A stretch of 64,000 nt of DNA from Chinchilla lanigera (GCF_000276665.1 NW_004955448.1:299987-363986), one strand, 5' to 3'. Counted from the first letter of the stretch, positions 1 through 12,512 are shown. The notes: generated by a model not told the origin, from the letters alone. Made by a program: numbers and translations.

Positions 1-46
1 TGCCAGGCAGGCGCTTTTGCCGCTGAGCTAAATCCCCAGCCCCCTT
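1..46 (-). repeat. ID SINE, cut by window edge
   Basis: This is the 5' part of a tRNA-derived ID SINE read on the minus strand. The reverse complement carries the head GGGGCTGGGGATTTAGCTC and the A-box-like stretch. The A-rich tail lies outside the window. Confidence 0.8.
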
Positions 47-52
47 TTTTTT

Positions 53-1070
53 TATTATTCTCTTTGTACTTGGCTTCACTCAAGTGAGATATCATATGAT
101 ATTTAACCTTGTGTATCTGGTTTATTTCACTCAAACTGTATTCTGCAGGCATACCTATTTTTCTACAAATCTATCCTTCTTTATAGCCAAGTACTATTCT
201 ATTATATATAGATGCCACATTTTCTTTATCTAATCATCTGTTGATGTTTATACTGGCTGCTTCCTGGATTTAGTTATTATGAATTATGCTGCTACAAACA
301 TTGGTATGAATGTATCACTATAGTATGATGTCTTAAGCTATTTGGGTAGATACCCACCAAAGGGATAGCTCAGTCATATGTAATTTCTAATTTGAGTTAT
401 TTGAGAAATCCCTATACAGCCATGACAGCATTTGTTGTTTGATTTCTTAATGATTGCTATTCTTTCTGGAGTAAGATGGAATCTTAGTATCCTTTAATTT
501 GTATTTCTCTAATAGCCAGAGATGCTGAACATTTTTTCATATATTTGTTGACCATTTGTATTTCTTCCTCTGTGAAATGTTTGTTCATTTCTCTTGCCCA
601 TTTCTTGACTGGGTTTTTAATTTCAGGTGAATTAATTTTTTTGAGTTCTTTGTATATTCTGGATATTATTAGTGCTCTGTCTGAGGACCACTAATTTTTC
701 CCATTGTGTAGCTTTTCCCATTCTGTAGGTTATCTCTTCACTCTACTGATTGACTCTTTTGCTTTACAGAAGCTCTTTTGTCTGATATAATCCCATGTGT
801 TGATTCTTGCTGTTATTTCTTCTGTGGTTGAGGTTCTGTTTAGAAAAGCCTTTCCTGAGCCTATGTCTTCAAGAGTTTTACCTATTTTATCTTCCAGTAG
901 GTTTAATATTTGTTTTAATATTTAGATCTTTGATCCAGTTTGATTTTAATTTAGTATACGGTGAGAAATAAGGGTCTAGTTTCAATCTTCTGGAAACAGA
1001 TGACCAGTTTTCCCAGCACCACTTGTTGAATAGGCTATCTTTCCTCCAAAATATGCTTATGGCCCCTCTG
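53..1070 (-). mobile_element. L1 fragment (end of ORF2)
   Basis: On the minus strand this matches the 3' third of L1 ORF2. It includes the stretches near 560-660 and 960-1040 that are seen in the other L1 copies here. Stops and indels are frequent, so it is dead. It lies head to head with the plus-strand L1 that starts near 1680. Confidence 0.75.
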
Positions 1071-1177
1071 TCAACGATGAAATAGCTGGAGTTCTGGGAT
1101 GATTGCAGAGGGGTAAAGAGCAGAGAAAGCAGCCTGAGATTTGGTGTCTAGATGTTAGAATATAGCAATGTGAAAAA

Positions 1178-1335
1178 GAGAAAAAAGAGGGAAGTGGGTC
1201 TCTGGGACCCAGCAAGGAATTGAAGCGAGTATTAAAGCACATGGGAGAGCAAAGTAGAGAAAAAAGAGGGAAGTGGGTGCCCGGGACCCAGCAAGGAATT
1301 TAAGTGGGTATTAAAGCCCATGAGAGAGCAAAGAG
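1178..1335. repeat. Two-unit 79-bp tandem duplication
   Basis: The string GAGAAAAAAGAGGG begins at 1178 and again at 1257. The following 60-odd bases, through GGGACCCAGCAAGGAATT, repeat with a few substitutions. The unit sits in a 600-base segment (1075-1675) between two oppositely oriented L1 copies. I do not recognise that segment; it could be part of an old LTR. Confidence 0.8.
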
Positions 1336-2506
1336 AGAGATCTCAATGAATAAGGAGGAGGGGGCAGGTGGTGCTTTCACCCTGAGCCGTGACTCACTGC
1401 ATGGGAGGGGCAACTTGAACCTGCAGATGCACAGTGACTATAGGTTACCCCAGAGGCCACCACAGAGAAAGGTACCAGTGGAATGGAGCAGTGGACATAG
1501 TGGTCTGAAGTGGTTGGTGAGTTATTTGGGTTCAGATGTCTCCCAGGAGAGGGGTGATTGGCTGATCACCATCTTGGAGAAGGGCCAACTGATCTTGGAA
1601 TTAAGAGCAGCTACAGGCTGGCCTCATCTGGTGGCTCCCAGTGTCAGGGTGAGTGGAGCTGAGTTCAAGAATGAAATGCGATGAAAATAGAAATTAATGG
1701 CAAAAAAAACCCACAAAAATGCCATAAACACATAGAAATTAAATAACACCCTCCTGAACAACCAATGGGTCACAGGAAATTAAATAAAAAATTAAACAGT
1801 ACATACAATTAAATGACAATGTTGGTACAATTAAATGATAATGTTGATACAATATACCTGAACCTATGAGACCCAGTGAAAACAGCGCTATGAGGGAAAT
1901 TTATAGTGGTGAAGTCTGACACAAGGAAAACAGAATGAGCTCACATAAATAACTTAATATTGAACCTCAAACTTCTAGAAAACAAAGAACAAGTCAAGCT
2001 CAAATCTCATATGAGGGAGGAAATTATAAAGATCAGGCCAGAAATTAATGCAATTGACACTAAGGAAACAATACAAAAAATCAATGAATCAGAGTTGGTT
2101 ATTTGAAAGATTAAAACTGACAATCTCTTAGCCAATCTTATCAAGAAGAGGAAAGAAAAGACTCACATTTATGCAATTAGGAATGAAAAGGGTGAAATCA
2201 CAACAGATCCTCCAAAAACCCAGAAGATTATCAATACTTACTTCAAGAACCTATATTTTAATGAAATGGAGAACAGAAGAAATAGACAGATTCCTAGGCA
2301 TATGAGTTACTGAAGCTGAATCAAGAAGACAGAAAGATTATAAATTACTCAATATCAGTCAATGAAAATGAAGATGTAATTAAAAACCTAGCAACAAAAA
2401 AACCCCATGTCCTGATGGATCCACTGCAAAATTCCACCAGAAATTTAAAGACAACCTAATGCCACTACCTCTCAAACTTTAAATGAAATTAGAAAGGGAA
2501 GCAATA

Positions 2507-2989
2507 TGTAGTGATTGATTGACTGTGTCAACTTGAGAAGTTTAGAAGCTTAACTAAATCAGCTCAGCAATCCTATACCCTAAGGAGTAGAAGACCCACC
2601 CTAGGGTGGCTCATTGACTAGACAGTATAAAAGGGAAGTGAGGAAGGATGAATGGGCTTCTGTTCTTCAGAGCAGCTCCAGTCTTTGCCTTCAACTTGGA
2701 CTGGCTTCTAGTGCAGACTCTTCGGCTTCCACCTTGGATCCTTTAGCCTCTGGTGTAGACTCCTCAACCTTTCATTGCAGACCATCAGCCTCCTGACACA
2801 GACTTCCACAGAACACTGCAGTGAGCTTCAGACTGTGGACCGAATCCTTGGTTTCCAGTGTGCAGACATCCCCTGCACACTTCCTCATCCAACACTGTGG
2901 CTGACCATCATAAGCCAATCTTGTAATTTCTTATACATTTTTATATCTTGCGTTATATCTGTTTCTCTAGTAAAAACCTGACTGATACA
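2507..2989 (+). mobile_element. Solo ERVL-type (MLT2-like) LTR
   Basis: A 483-bp element that starts TG and ends CA. It is flanked by the 5-bp duplication CAATA (2502-2506 and 2990-2994) inside an L1. Its start (GTGTCAACTTGA) and end (CTGACTGATACA) are typical of the MLT2 group of ERVL LTRs. It is a solo LTR without internal sequence and is non-functional. Confidence 0.75.
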
Positions 2990-5087
2990 CAATACTCCCC
3001 AACTTACTCCTAGAATCAAGTATCATCCCTATACCAAAATCAGAGAAGGACCCAACCAAAAAGAGAAACTTCAGGCCAATCTCCCTAATGAACATAGATG
3101 CAAAAATGTTCAATAAGATACTAGCAAACAGAATGCAGCAAATCAAGAAGATTATACACCATGACCAAGTAGGATTCAACCCAAGAATACAGGGATGGTT
3201 CAACTTATGCAAATAAATAAATGTAATACACATTAACAGAGCCAAAGACAAAAAATGACATGATCATCTCAATAGATGCAGAAAAAGCTTTTGACAAAGT
3301 CCAATACTCATTCATTAAAAAACCCCACAGAAAATTGGAATAGATGGTCTTTATCTCATGACCAAAACTATCTATGACAAATCAATAGCCAACATCATAG
3401 CAAATGGTCAAAAACTGAAAGCTTTCATTCTAAAATCAGGAATAAGACAAAGACGTCCACTATCACCAATCTTCTGCACTGTAGCTCTGGAAATACTAGC
3501 TAGAGCAACTAGACAAGAGAAAGACATAAAAGAAATATGGATAAGAAAGGGAAAAGCTACACTGTCATTATTTAGGTTGACATGATACTCTACATAGAAG
3601 ACCCCAAATGCCATGAAAAGATCTCTAGATTGAATAACCAAATTCAGTAGCATGGCAGAGTTTATAAAGTCAACACTCAAAAATCAATATCATTCCTGTA
3701 CATTAATAACAAACTCACTCAGAGAGAAAACAGGGAAGCAACACCTTTCACAATAGAATTAAAAAAAAAAATACTTAGGAATCAGTCTAACAAAGGAAGT
3801 AAAAGACTTTTACATTTAAAACTACAGTACTTTGAAAAAGAAGATCAAAGAAGGTATCATAAAATGGAAAGATACCCTTTGTTCTTGGGTAGGAAGAACC
3901 AATATAGTGAAAATGGCCCTACTTCCAAAACTGCTATATAGATTTAATGCAGTCCCAATCAAAATATCAATAGCAATCTCACATAAACAGAGAAAACAAT
4001 CCTAAAATTCACTTGGAACCAGAAGAGATCTAGAATAGCAAAGGCAATCCTGGGCAACAAGGGAAAAGGCAAAGGACATCATAATTCCTGACTTGGGAAG
4101 TCATACTACAAAGCTACTATGATAAAAACAGCATGGTACTGGCAAAAAAACAAACCCAAGGATCAATGGAACAGATTAGAAGATGCAGAAACAACTCCAG
4201 AAACACCTTATCTTTGACAAAGGAGCCAAACACCTTCACTGGAAGAAATATAGCCTCTTTAATAAATGGCACTGGAAAAACAAGCTTCCCACATGCAAAA
4301 GATTCAAAGTAGTCCCCTATCTTTCACCAGGAACTAACTTAAAATTGAAACGGATCAATGATCTAAATATAGAAACAGAAACACTAAATTTGCTGGAAGA
4401 TAAAATAGGTGGAACTCTTGAAGGCAGAGGTGAAGGCAAAGACTTTATAAACAAAAACTCCGATTGCACAGGAAATATTACAAAGAGTCAACAACTGGGG
4501 TCAAAGATTTGCATAGCAAAAGAAACCACTAAAAGAGTGAAGATACAATTCAAAGTGGGAAAAATTTTTTGCCAGCTGTTCTTCAGACAAAGGGCTAATA
4601 TCTAGAATATACAAAGAACTCAAAAATATCAGAACCCCCAAATTTAAAGACCCAATCCAAAACTGAGCATCTGAAGTGAACTGATTCTTCTCAGATGAAG
4701 TAGAAACAGAAAATAAATGAAAAAAAATGTTCAACACCACTGGTCACTGAAGAAATGCAAAATGAAACAACTCATTCCAATTCCATCTCATTCCAAAAAG
4801 AATGGCTATCAATTGAGAAATCAACTGATAATGCTGGAGAGGCTGTGAGGAAAAGGAACCCTTCCCCATTGTTGGTGGGAATGTAAACTAGTGTAACTAT
4901 GGAAATCAGCCTCAAAAAATAAAAACAAATGATTCCAGTTTACCCAGCTATTCTCCTCCTAGGCATCTTCTTGAAAGAATCAAAAGCATCATAGCACAGT
5001 GATATATGCATACCTATGTTTACAGTGCACAATTTGTAATAGCTAAATCCTGGAAATAGCCCATATGCCCATCAACAGATGAATGGG

Positions 5088-5433
5088 TTATGGTTTGTGT
5101 CTGGATGTCCCCGTAAAGTCTCATGCAGTCATGGGGCGGGCTTCTAGAGTTAATGACTGATTCATGGGTGTGAGTGCTACACCCATCCTGGGATGGGTAG
5201 TTTGCATACAAGGGAGGGAAAGAGGGTGCTTGCCACCCCCTTTTGCTCTTGCTGCTTTTGCTGTTTTCCTGGCCATGAACGGTTGCCCTGTGCCATGTGC
5301 CACTCTGCCTTGAAGCCAGCCAAATATGAACTGAAGCCTCCACAAACTGTTAGCTAAATAAATCTTTCCTTCCATAATTTTGTGCATCAGGTATTTTGTC
5401 TCAGCAATAAGAGAAAAGTAACCAAGACAAATG
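5088..5433 (+). mobile_element. Solo MaLR LTR
   Basis: It starts with TTATGGTTTGTGTCTG and contains a late AGCTAAATAAATC polyadenylation-type stretch followed by TCAGGTATTTTGTCTC, as in MaLR (ORR1/MST-like) LTRs. It interrupts an L1, with candidate 5-bp duplications AATGG/AATGC. A second copy of the same type is at 18345-18690. Confidence 0.7.
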
Positions 5434-5905
5434 CATTACAAAATGTGGTATTTATATAGAATAGATTACTACTCTGCCATAAAGAAGGATTATTTGAGTC
5501 ATTTGTAGGTAAATGGATGTACCTGGAAACCATAATTTTAAATGAGACAAGACAAACTTTTTAAGACAAATTTTAGTATCACATTGTTTCTCTCATGTGA
5601 GAAACTGTAAGTAGCAAAATGGAAGACAGATATAGGGAAGTAGGAAGAACATGTTCAAATGGAAAGGAGAACAAAGGAGGGAGAAGAGGGAAGGAAAAGA
5701 AATTTTAAAGAGACTGATAGGGAGAAAATAGAGACAAAGCTTCTCTAAACAGGGACGAGAAGAAAGGTTGAAGGGTGGGCAACAGAATGGGAAAAATGAG
5801 GAATTAAGATATGTTATATACAGGGACAAATTCCCTCTGGTGAATTTGAACACTATTATGGCAAATATATACTAAAACAAATTTTTTAAAAATAAGAAAT
5901 ATTAC

Positions 5906-6504
5906 TCATCGAAAAACAATCTAAATATGTGTCATTTTAAAACTTTTTCTTTATGAACCAGCCAAACTTTCTCCACCTTGACTCTCTGTACTAAGGGGAT
6001 AAAAACACAAGAAGGAATAAACTCATGCCCTGAAGACAAAGTAAGTAGGTAGCACATAGCGACAGGGGAGCCACCTGGAAGGCAGGAAGCCCATGGGAGA
6101 AATTAGCCCATGCACAGCAGGCTGCAGAGGGGGGCTGCTGGTCAACCTGTGATGGGCTCTGACAAGGGCCAACTGTGCCCACCTGCTTCTCCCACCTCTC
6201 CCACACCAGAAAGTGCAGGCAGCTGGTGTGTACTCTCAGGCAAAACCAAACATGTCCCTGACAGCTAGCTCTTCTTTAATGAAATTAAACAGTTTGCAAT
6301 GGAGAATCAACCTGGTGCCTCAGAGCAAAGTCCTCATTCTAATAATAAGTGGCTTTTCCTAAGAATGAGTCTTAGCCCCCCTTTCCCACCATATGCCCAG
6401 AGCACCCAGTCACAGTTCTTACTGGGGAGAAGTCACCCAGCTACACAGATCTTTCTTCTTTCTTTCTCCTCCTCCTTCTTCCTCTTCTTCAGCTCCTTCT
6501 TTTG
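5906..6504. other. Intergenic, nothing recognised
   Basis: No exon, promoter or known repeat is evident. A short pyrimidine-rich run (about 6450-6500) precedes the next SINE dimer. Confidence 0.5.
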
Positions 6505-6722
6505 TGAGGAGGGCATTGGTCAGGATTGAGCTCAGGGGTTCACACAAGCTAGGGAAGTGCTTTACCACTGAGCCATATTCTCAACCTTCACCCCACTTTT
6601 ACATATTTTATTCTTCAGAAAGGCTCTTGATAAATTGCTCAGGCTGGCCTCACACTTGAAATCTTCTTGTCTCAAGACTCCTGCATAGCTGGGATTACAA
6701 GGTTACATAGTGGCTAGACCGA
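6505..6722 (-). repeat. Old B1-ID dimer SINE
   Basis: Minus strand: a B1-like monomer (6600-6722) followed by an ID-like unit (6520-6595). It is strongly diverged, which marks it as an old dimer of the B1-dID type. Confidence 0.6.
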
Positions 6723-6958
6723 CTTTCTTAGATGTGACCTGACAACCAAAGATCACCAAGTATTAGTAAAACCAACAAATGAAAAAGAAACACCAAGATA
6801 CACGGACATGAAAACCAAACTCTAGTGGAAACAAAAGATAATCAGGGAATACAAAAATTGATTCAAGAAGAATTAAGGAAGACTTTATAAAACTAGAACA
6901 GATTGATCGGAAAAAAATCACAGAACAGGAGGAAGTAATTAGACGCTGAAGATGAGAG

Positions 6959-7120
6959 GTTTGTTTTTTTTTGGGGGGGGGCGGGTTTAAGGATGCAGTT
7001 CAGGCTGGTCTTGAACTCACTTGGTAGCCCAGGCTGGCCTTGAACTCACAACCATCCTCTTGCCTCAGCTCCCTGCCCTCCCCATGCTGGGATTACAGGC
7101 ATGAGCCACCACACCCAGCT
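6959..7120 (-). repeat. B1 SINE with perfect TSD
   Basis: Full B1 with the internal duplication, read on the minus strand. It is flanked by the exact 13-bp duplication CTGAAGATGAGAG at 6946-6958 and 7121-7133. Confidence 0.9.
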
Positions 7121-7484
7121 CTGAAGATGAGAGTTGAAATACAATGTTCAAAAGGTAGTAAGATAAAAGAGAAGAAATCTCCCAGGATACAGAGTAAAAG
7201 GAGAGAAAGTGTGACAGAACAAGAAAAACACAGAAGGAAAGATGCCAAAGTCCAGTGTCAAGTGAAAAGAGCATATATGGAGAAAGGGCAGGGTAGAGAG
7301 GGTGAGATGGACGAACCGCAGCCATCTTCCCATCTCTGTATCCCCCACTCTCAGGGAACTCTACTGAGGCCTGCTTTGCTGCCATCATGGGAAAGCAGTT
7401 CTAGATTTATCACCTCGAGACAGGGGCATGGTATTTGCAGGAAGGGGTTGATGAAAGAAGGTGGGGAAATGACATATATGTGCC

Positions 7485-7610
7485 ACTTTTTCTTTTCTTT
7501 TTTAATGAGAAAGTCTCACTACATTGCCTTTGCTAGTTTTGAACCCCTAGACTCTAGGGCTCCTGCTACCTCAACTTCTGAGTGCTGGCACTAGGTACAT
7601 ACCACTATCC
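7485..7610 (-). repeat. Diverged B1-like monomer
   Basis: It keeps the GAGAAAGTCTCACTACATTG block and the GAGTGCTGGCACTAGGTA block, equivalents of the B1 tail and promoter ends. It lacks the internal duplication. Confidence 0.5.
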
Positions 7611-7612
7611 AA

Positions 7613-8389
7613 AACTTGTGTCACTTTCTTAATGTGGCCTAATAGCATGAAAGAAGCCAGGGCCAGGTGTGGGCACTTGCATTCTAGGGATAACTCAAAT
7701 GAGTCACCGAGGGAAATGCTACAGGGCTAGGTGAGCTGGGGCTCTTCAGCTCTTCACTGATGACAGCCTCCAGGCTGACATCATCTACCCGGGTGCTCCA
7801 TGGCTCAACCCAACCCCTGGGAACCCAACCCCTGGGATTCAGAAATTTCTCCATCTGATTTACAGGAACATTAGGACTTTTTCCAATGCTGTGGGATACA
7901 CAGCGTAGCAGGCATCTCTGAGTTTAAGTGCATAGCTAGCAAGTATTCTGCCTTTTCTAGGAATGTCCCTAAGAACCTGTAAGTGGACTCTCAGCAGCCA
8001 TGTCTGTGCTATGGGACTCATCTTCACCAAACTGGCCATGACTAACTGACCCAATGGTGGGTTTCTAACAACCTGAAACAACTCGATTCTCCATCATCAC
8101 AATTTGAAAATTGGTCTGATAAGACAAAGACTCTAGAGATAGACAAAGATTCTCAGCCTTCCATTTGGAGAGTGACCATGGACTTCTATAAATCAAAATG
8201 AACAGGGTGGAGGAGAAAAGTACAAAACAAAGAGCTCACAAGTGTTTGTCAAGAACCAAAACAGAGTAGGGCAGAGGTAGATTGGATGAAAGCATTTACC
8301 CATCAAATGAAGGAGAATCCATGATAGCATTAGGCAAATCATCAAGAGCCGACGCTGTTCAACCTTTTGGCTTACCTGGTGGCATTAAG
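7613..8389. other. Intergenic, nothing recognised
   Basis: No coding or repeat signature that I can name. A direct repeat AACCCAACCCCTGGGA occurs near 7805-7835. Open stretches here are short and have no family resemblance. Confidence 0.4.
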
Positions 8390-8915
8390 CGGAGAGGCTG
8401 TAAAATGAGGCAGCCACCATGTTCACAGTTTAGTGTATTGTCAAAAAGTAAAATGTCTCATATGATCCAGTGCTTCACCTCCTAAGTAAATACCCAAAAG
8501 AATGAAGTGGGGGGATTCCAATAAACACTTGTATGCCTTCATTCATAGCCCAAACAACTGAAATATTTCATAGATGAATAAATAACCAAAATATATACAT
8601 ACAATGGAATACTGGGCATGAAACTGATACCTTGAAAACATTATGCTAAATCAAATAAGCCATATAATACATGATTCCACTTATACGTAGTACTAGAATA
8701 GGCAAATTCATAAAGACATAGAGGTTACCAGGGACTAGAAAAGAAAGGCATAGGGTGTTACTATTTAATAGATGTAGACTTTCAATATGTTCTGGAAATA
8801 GTGGTAATTTTTAAACAACATTATGAATATATGTAACATCACTGAATTATACACTTAAAAATGACTAAAATGGTAACTGTTCTGTGGGTTTTACCACAAT
8901 TTTAAAAAGCGCAAC
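8390..8915 (+). mobile_element. Old L1 3' end (L1M type)
   Basis: It retains the late-L1 pattern ACAATGGAATACTGGGCATGA (8599 onward), ATGATTCCACTTATA, and the terminal ATTATACACTTAAAAATG block near 8846. This is typical of old mammalian L1M 3' ends. Confidence 0.7.
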
Positions 8916-8964
8916 TCTGCCTTAACGCACATTCTAACGTTCTTGGGCCATGTGTAACACCATG

Positions 8965-9345
8965 GTCTTAGTCATTTTCCTGTCACTGAGACACAATTCC
9001 TGATACTTGCAACTTAAAAGAGAAGTTTATTTTGCCACACAATTTCAGAGGTCTCAGTCCATGCATGGTCATCTGGCTCCCAAGGGGGAAACAACCTGGT
9101 AGAAGAAAGCTGCTCCCACTATGACAGCCAGGGAGCAGAGAGAAATAAGGGTGAGGAGAGACACACCCTTCCAGATCAAGCACCCAGTGACTTGCCTCTT
9201 CCAACCAGGCCCTGCATCCTAGTAGCACGTTTAGCAATGGATTCATCAGAGGATTAATCCATAATCCAATGACCTTCCAAAAGCCCCATTTCTGAACACA
9301 AGACTTTTTGGGGGTATTTTCAATCTAAATCATAAAAACCACAAA
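8965..9345 (-). mobile_element. MaLR LTR remnant
   Basis: Minus-strand MaLR LTR. GTTTATTTTGCCACACAATT at 9026 is the reverse complement of the LTR polyadenylation region, and AAGCAGAGAG-type and CCAACCAGGCCC blocks follow in MaLR order. Confidence 0.65.
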
Positions 9346-9876
9346 GGTGTTTGACAAGTACATCTGAGAAGCACCTCAGCCCAGTGTGATGCTGTAGTGG
9401 CACAATAAATAATAAAAGACTTGAAGCAGATTTCTTTCTGGTAAAATCAGAAGTCATTTTTTTTTAAAAATAAAAAAACAAAAATATCAATCTCTTTGAT
9501 AAGTATGTTAATAGATTCTAAGTGAGAAATAACATGGAAACCAAGGTGATGGAAAATATGTACACAAAGACACTGAAGTGTTTTCAATTGACATTATGCT
9601 AACAGTATGGGATGATATACATATATACACACTGAATAATGGTGGCAAGGCATTTCTACTTGTAGCTGAGAGTAAGGGCTAGCTTTACTCTCTTGTCTGA
9701 AACAATTAACTATGGACAAGATACATGAAAGATCAGTTCTCAAAACACTGAACATCAGGCAATAAAGGACAGTGATGCAGGAGTGACAGAGAATGAAAGA
9801 GATGAACCCTCTGATTGCTCCAGTTTTTGAGAAGCTAAACAAAAAGCAGAGTATGTTAAGTGGAAACATAAAACCA

Positions 9877-10045
9877 ATTTTTTTTTTTTTTTTTTTTTTT
9901 TTGTCTTTTTGAGACAGGGTCTCACTGTGCAGTTCAGCGTGGCCTTGAGGTCACTTTGTAGACCAGGCTGGTCTTGAATTCACAACAATCCTCCTGCCTC
10001 AATCTCCCCAGAGCTGGGATTACAGGCATGTGCCATCACGCCTGG
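9877..10045 (-). repeat. B1 SINE
   Basis: Full-length minus-strand B1 with a long poly-T tail at 9878-9902 and a head ending at GGCATGTGCCATCACGCCTG. Confidence 0.9.
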
Positions 10046-10235
10046 TTCAAAGAAAAAATTTTAATCCCAAAGAGAAATTCTTGAGATGAAAATTCCAACC
10101 CTGAGATGAAAAATATACTGGTAGGATTATAGGTAGATTAAATGTTGCAAGAAAACATTAGTGAACATAAAGACACAGGCAACAGACACTACTCAAGACA
10201 ATACAATTTAAAAAATAACTGTAGTCACAGTTAAA

Positions 10236-10322
10236 GGGCAGGCTGAGCAGCAGGATCACTGAAGCCCAGGAGTTTGAGACCAGACTGGGCAATATAGCAA
10301 ACTGTTTCAGAAACAAACAAAA
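10236..10322 (+). repeat. Diverged B1-like fragment
   Basis: Contains GAGGCAGG-like, CAGGAGTTTGAGACCAG and TGGGCAATATAGC blocks, close to old 7SL monomers (proto-B1/FLAM-like). Confidence 0.5.
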
Positions 10323-10350
10323 ATCCCAAAACAAATCACCCCAAAGTTTC

Positions 10351-10530
10351 CTTTTTTTTTTTTTTCTCCTCTTTTGTAGCACTCAGGATTGAACCCAGAG
10401 CCTCATACATGCTAGTCAGGGACTCTACCACATCCCTAGTCCCTTTTTAAAATTTTGAAATAGGTCTCACTGATTTGCCCAGGTTGGCCTCAGATCTGCA
10501 ATCCTCTTGCCTCAGATTCTAGATAGCCTA
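10351..10530 (-). repeat. Old B1-ID dimer SINE
   Basis: Minus strand: a B1-like part (10450-10530) followed by an ID-like part (10375-10440). Confidence 0.6.
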
Positions 10531-10588
10531 GCAGAGTACGTAGCACTTAGCAGGTACTCAATACACATTTCATGAATTAAAGAATGAC
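10531..10588 (+). repeat. MIR-like 3' fragment
   Basis: GTAGCACTTAGCAGGTACTC (10540-10559) and the following TGAATTAAAGAATGA resemble the 3' end of MIR. The fragment is short, so the call is tentative. Confidence 0.4.
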
Positions 10589-10600
10589 TTCATCAAAGCC

Positions 10601-10798
10601 TTCTGGGGGAGGTACTGGAGATTGAACACAGGGCCTTTCACACTGAACTACATACATCCCCAGGCCTTTTGTATTATTTTGTATTTCAAGACAGGGTCTT
10701 GCTAAATCACTAAATTGCCTGGTTGGCCTCAGACATGCAATCCTCCTGCCTCAGCAGGAGGCAGAGTACTGGGATTACAGGCCATCAGGGTCAGCTCA
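10601..10798 (-). repeat. Old B1-ID dimer SINE
   Basis: Minus strand: a B1 part with head at 10770-10798 and an ID part at 10605-10660. A short inverted repeat (TGCCTCAGCAGGAGGCA, 10748 onward) has arisen within it. Confidence 0.65.
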
Positions 10799-10840
10799 TT
10801 CTAACCTTCTGAAACAAATTCCTATTTCAAAGATGTTCTA

Positions 10841-10999
10841 TGTCAGGCATGGTGGCACACACCTGTAATCCCAGCACTCGGGAGGCTGAGGCAGGCAGAT
10901 CACTGCAAGTTCAAGACCAACCTGGGCTACAAAGTGAGCTCAAGACCAACCTGAACTGCATAGCGAGAGACTTTGTCTCAAAAAGACTAAAAAAAAAAA
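10841..10999 (+). repeat. B1 SINE
   Basis: Full B1 with the internal duplication, ending in an A-rich tail. The flanks TCAAAGATGTTCT and TCAAAGACCTTCT form a 13-bp target-site duplication with two changes. Confidence 0.9.
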
Positions 11000-11269
11000 T
11001 CAAAGACCTTCTCAAATTATCAAAATTATTCATTTCCCCAATTTTTCATTTTGTTCCCAGAATAATGTAATATTGTCATACAAAGTAATGCTCATTAGCA
11101 CCAATTCTTCTTGCCTAACAGTAAAGTAACCTTACCATTTCTTAAGGAATGATCTATCAGAAAACAATCTCTATGCCACACTGACTTCTGGTACAGCCTT
11201 GGCAGCCTACTACCCAATCTGGTGTCCAGTGTTCTCAATTCACCAGCTGAGGAGCATTTTCATCAACAC

Positions 11270-11445
11270 AGTGGTCCACTGAATAACCCATCAACCAACA
11301 CTTCATACACATTAGGTACTTAATCTATGATGAATTTACAGATGAGGGAATTAGGAAGGTGAAGTGACACACTAGCAAGTAGCAGAGGCCAGAATACAAG
11401 TCCAAGTCTATCAGACTCCAAAATTCTTAATACCACACCAAGGTA
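11270..11445 (-). repeat. MIR SINE
   Basis: Minus strand MIR. AATTTACAGATGAGGGAATT at 11334 is the reverse complement of the conserved MIR core, followed by TGACACACTAGCAAGTAGCA. Confidence 0.7.
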
Positions 11446-11551
11446 AAATTTAAAATAAAATTTTAGCTAACAATCAAATAGCATACAATCTCCCAGAAGG
11501 AATATGAACTTTCAGTCATGTTTTCCATTTGGAAAGATAAATTCTTACGAT

Positions 11552-11742
11552 GAGCCAGGCATGGTGATCCATGCCTATAATCCTAGCACTCTTGAGGCAG
11601 GAGGATCCCAAGCTCAAGCCCAGCCTGGAGAACTTAGCAATTTAGTGAAACCATGTCTCAAAATAAAAAAAAAAACAAGTTAGGGATGCAGCTCCATACC
11701 AAGGTCCTGGATTCAATTCCTGGAACTAGAGAAAAAAAATAT
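11552..11742 (+). repeat. B1-ID dimer SINE
   Basis: A B1-like monomer without the internal duplication (11552-11670), an A-rich linker, then an ID-like unit (11680-11730) ending in a poly-A tail. This order, B1 then ID, matches the B1-dID dimers of non-murid rodents. Confidence 0.75.
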
Positions 11743-12512
11743 GTATACATGATGGCTCAGTCACTAGCTCTGCTGTTGCCTTAAGTAAGAATCAACAAAT
11801 CTTGCCTTGACCAAGGCCAGGGTATTTTCTCTTCAAGCTAGAGCTGCTTAAAATCTGAAATCTTGGGTAGAGGGAAATTATTTTATAGAAATAATGTGAC
11901 ATATGACTGTATAATAATAAAGATATGTGACTGCATCAAGAGTCTTTACATTCTAAGGGGATTGGCTCAAAGAAAACAGATCACAGTTCACTGACTTTAA
12001 AATGACTTCTCCCTCATATTTCATCACTGAAAGTTACACGCACCACGCAGTCTATATCTAACCACCACTCTCAAAGACAAGCAACAGCTGTGGTTCGGTT
12101 ATCACTGTCTGCATGTAAGTGAGCCTGGTCTTAACTTCATATTGTAGTTGCTTCCATGTCTAAGTATGAAATAAAAATTCTAAAAGAGAACTGGCTTATT
12201 AGTGTTACATAAAACAAGAGTGTGTCTTACAGTTACTGGTGTCTCCAATTTAATGAAGTTCAAAGTTTTGTTCAGATGGATGTTGGTCTTTTGGCTACGA
12301 ATAGGTTGTTGGCACCTTCATCCCTTTAACTCTCCAAATATGGTGGAATAACAGCAATCTTCTATACTTCAACATACACGCTGTATTACAGCCAAGGTTT
12401 GCAAAGGAATAGTTTTAATACAGGACACATAATTTATAGGATTATTTTATAACACTCACCCAAAAAAGTCAAATGCACAGGAGATCTATCCATGCACTAA
12501 AGACCCAAAGAA
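11743..12512. other. Intergenic, nothing recognised
   Basis: No reading frame, splice signal or nameable repeat. Confidence 0.4.

Larger units (their letters stand above)
1675..5905 (+). mobile_element. L1 copy, dead, with two LTR insertions
   Basis: Plus-strand L1 from late endonuclease through reverse transcriptase (about 3000-3700) to the 3' end. The region around 3565-3600 corresponds to the RT active-site block but is broken by a stop. An open stretch of 140 codons at 4183-4605 is only a piece of the ORF2 C-terminus. The copy is split by an ERVL-type LTR (2507-2989) and a MaLR LTR (about 5088-5433), after which L1 sequence resumes. The 3' UTR is purine-rich (5630-5800). No functional protein can be made. 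Confidence 0.8.

Noticed and set aside
1304..1684. 126-codon open frame
   Set aside because: It spans part of a 79-bp tandem duplication and has no recognisable domain or codon-level signal.
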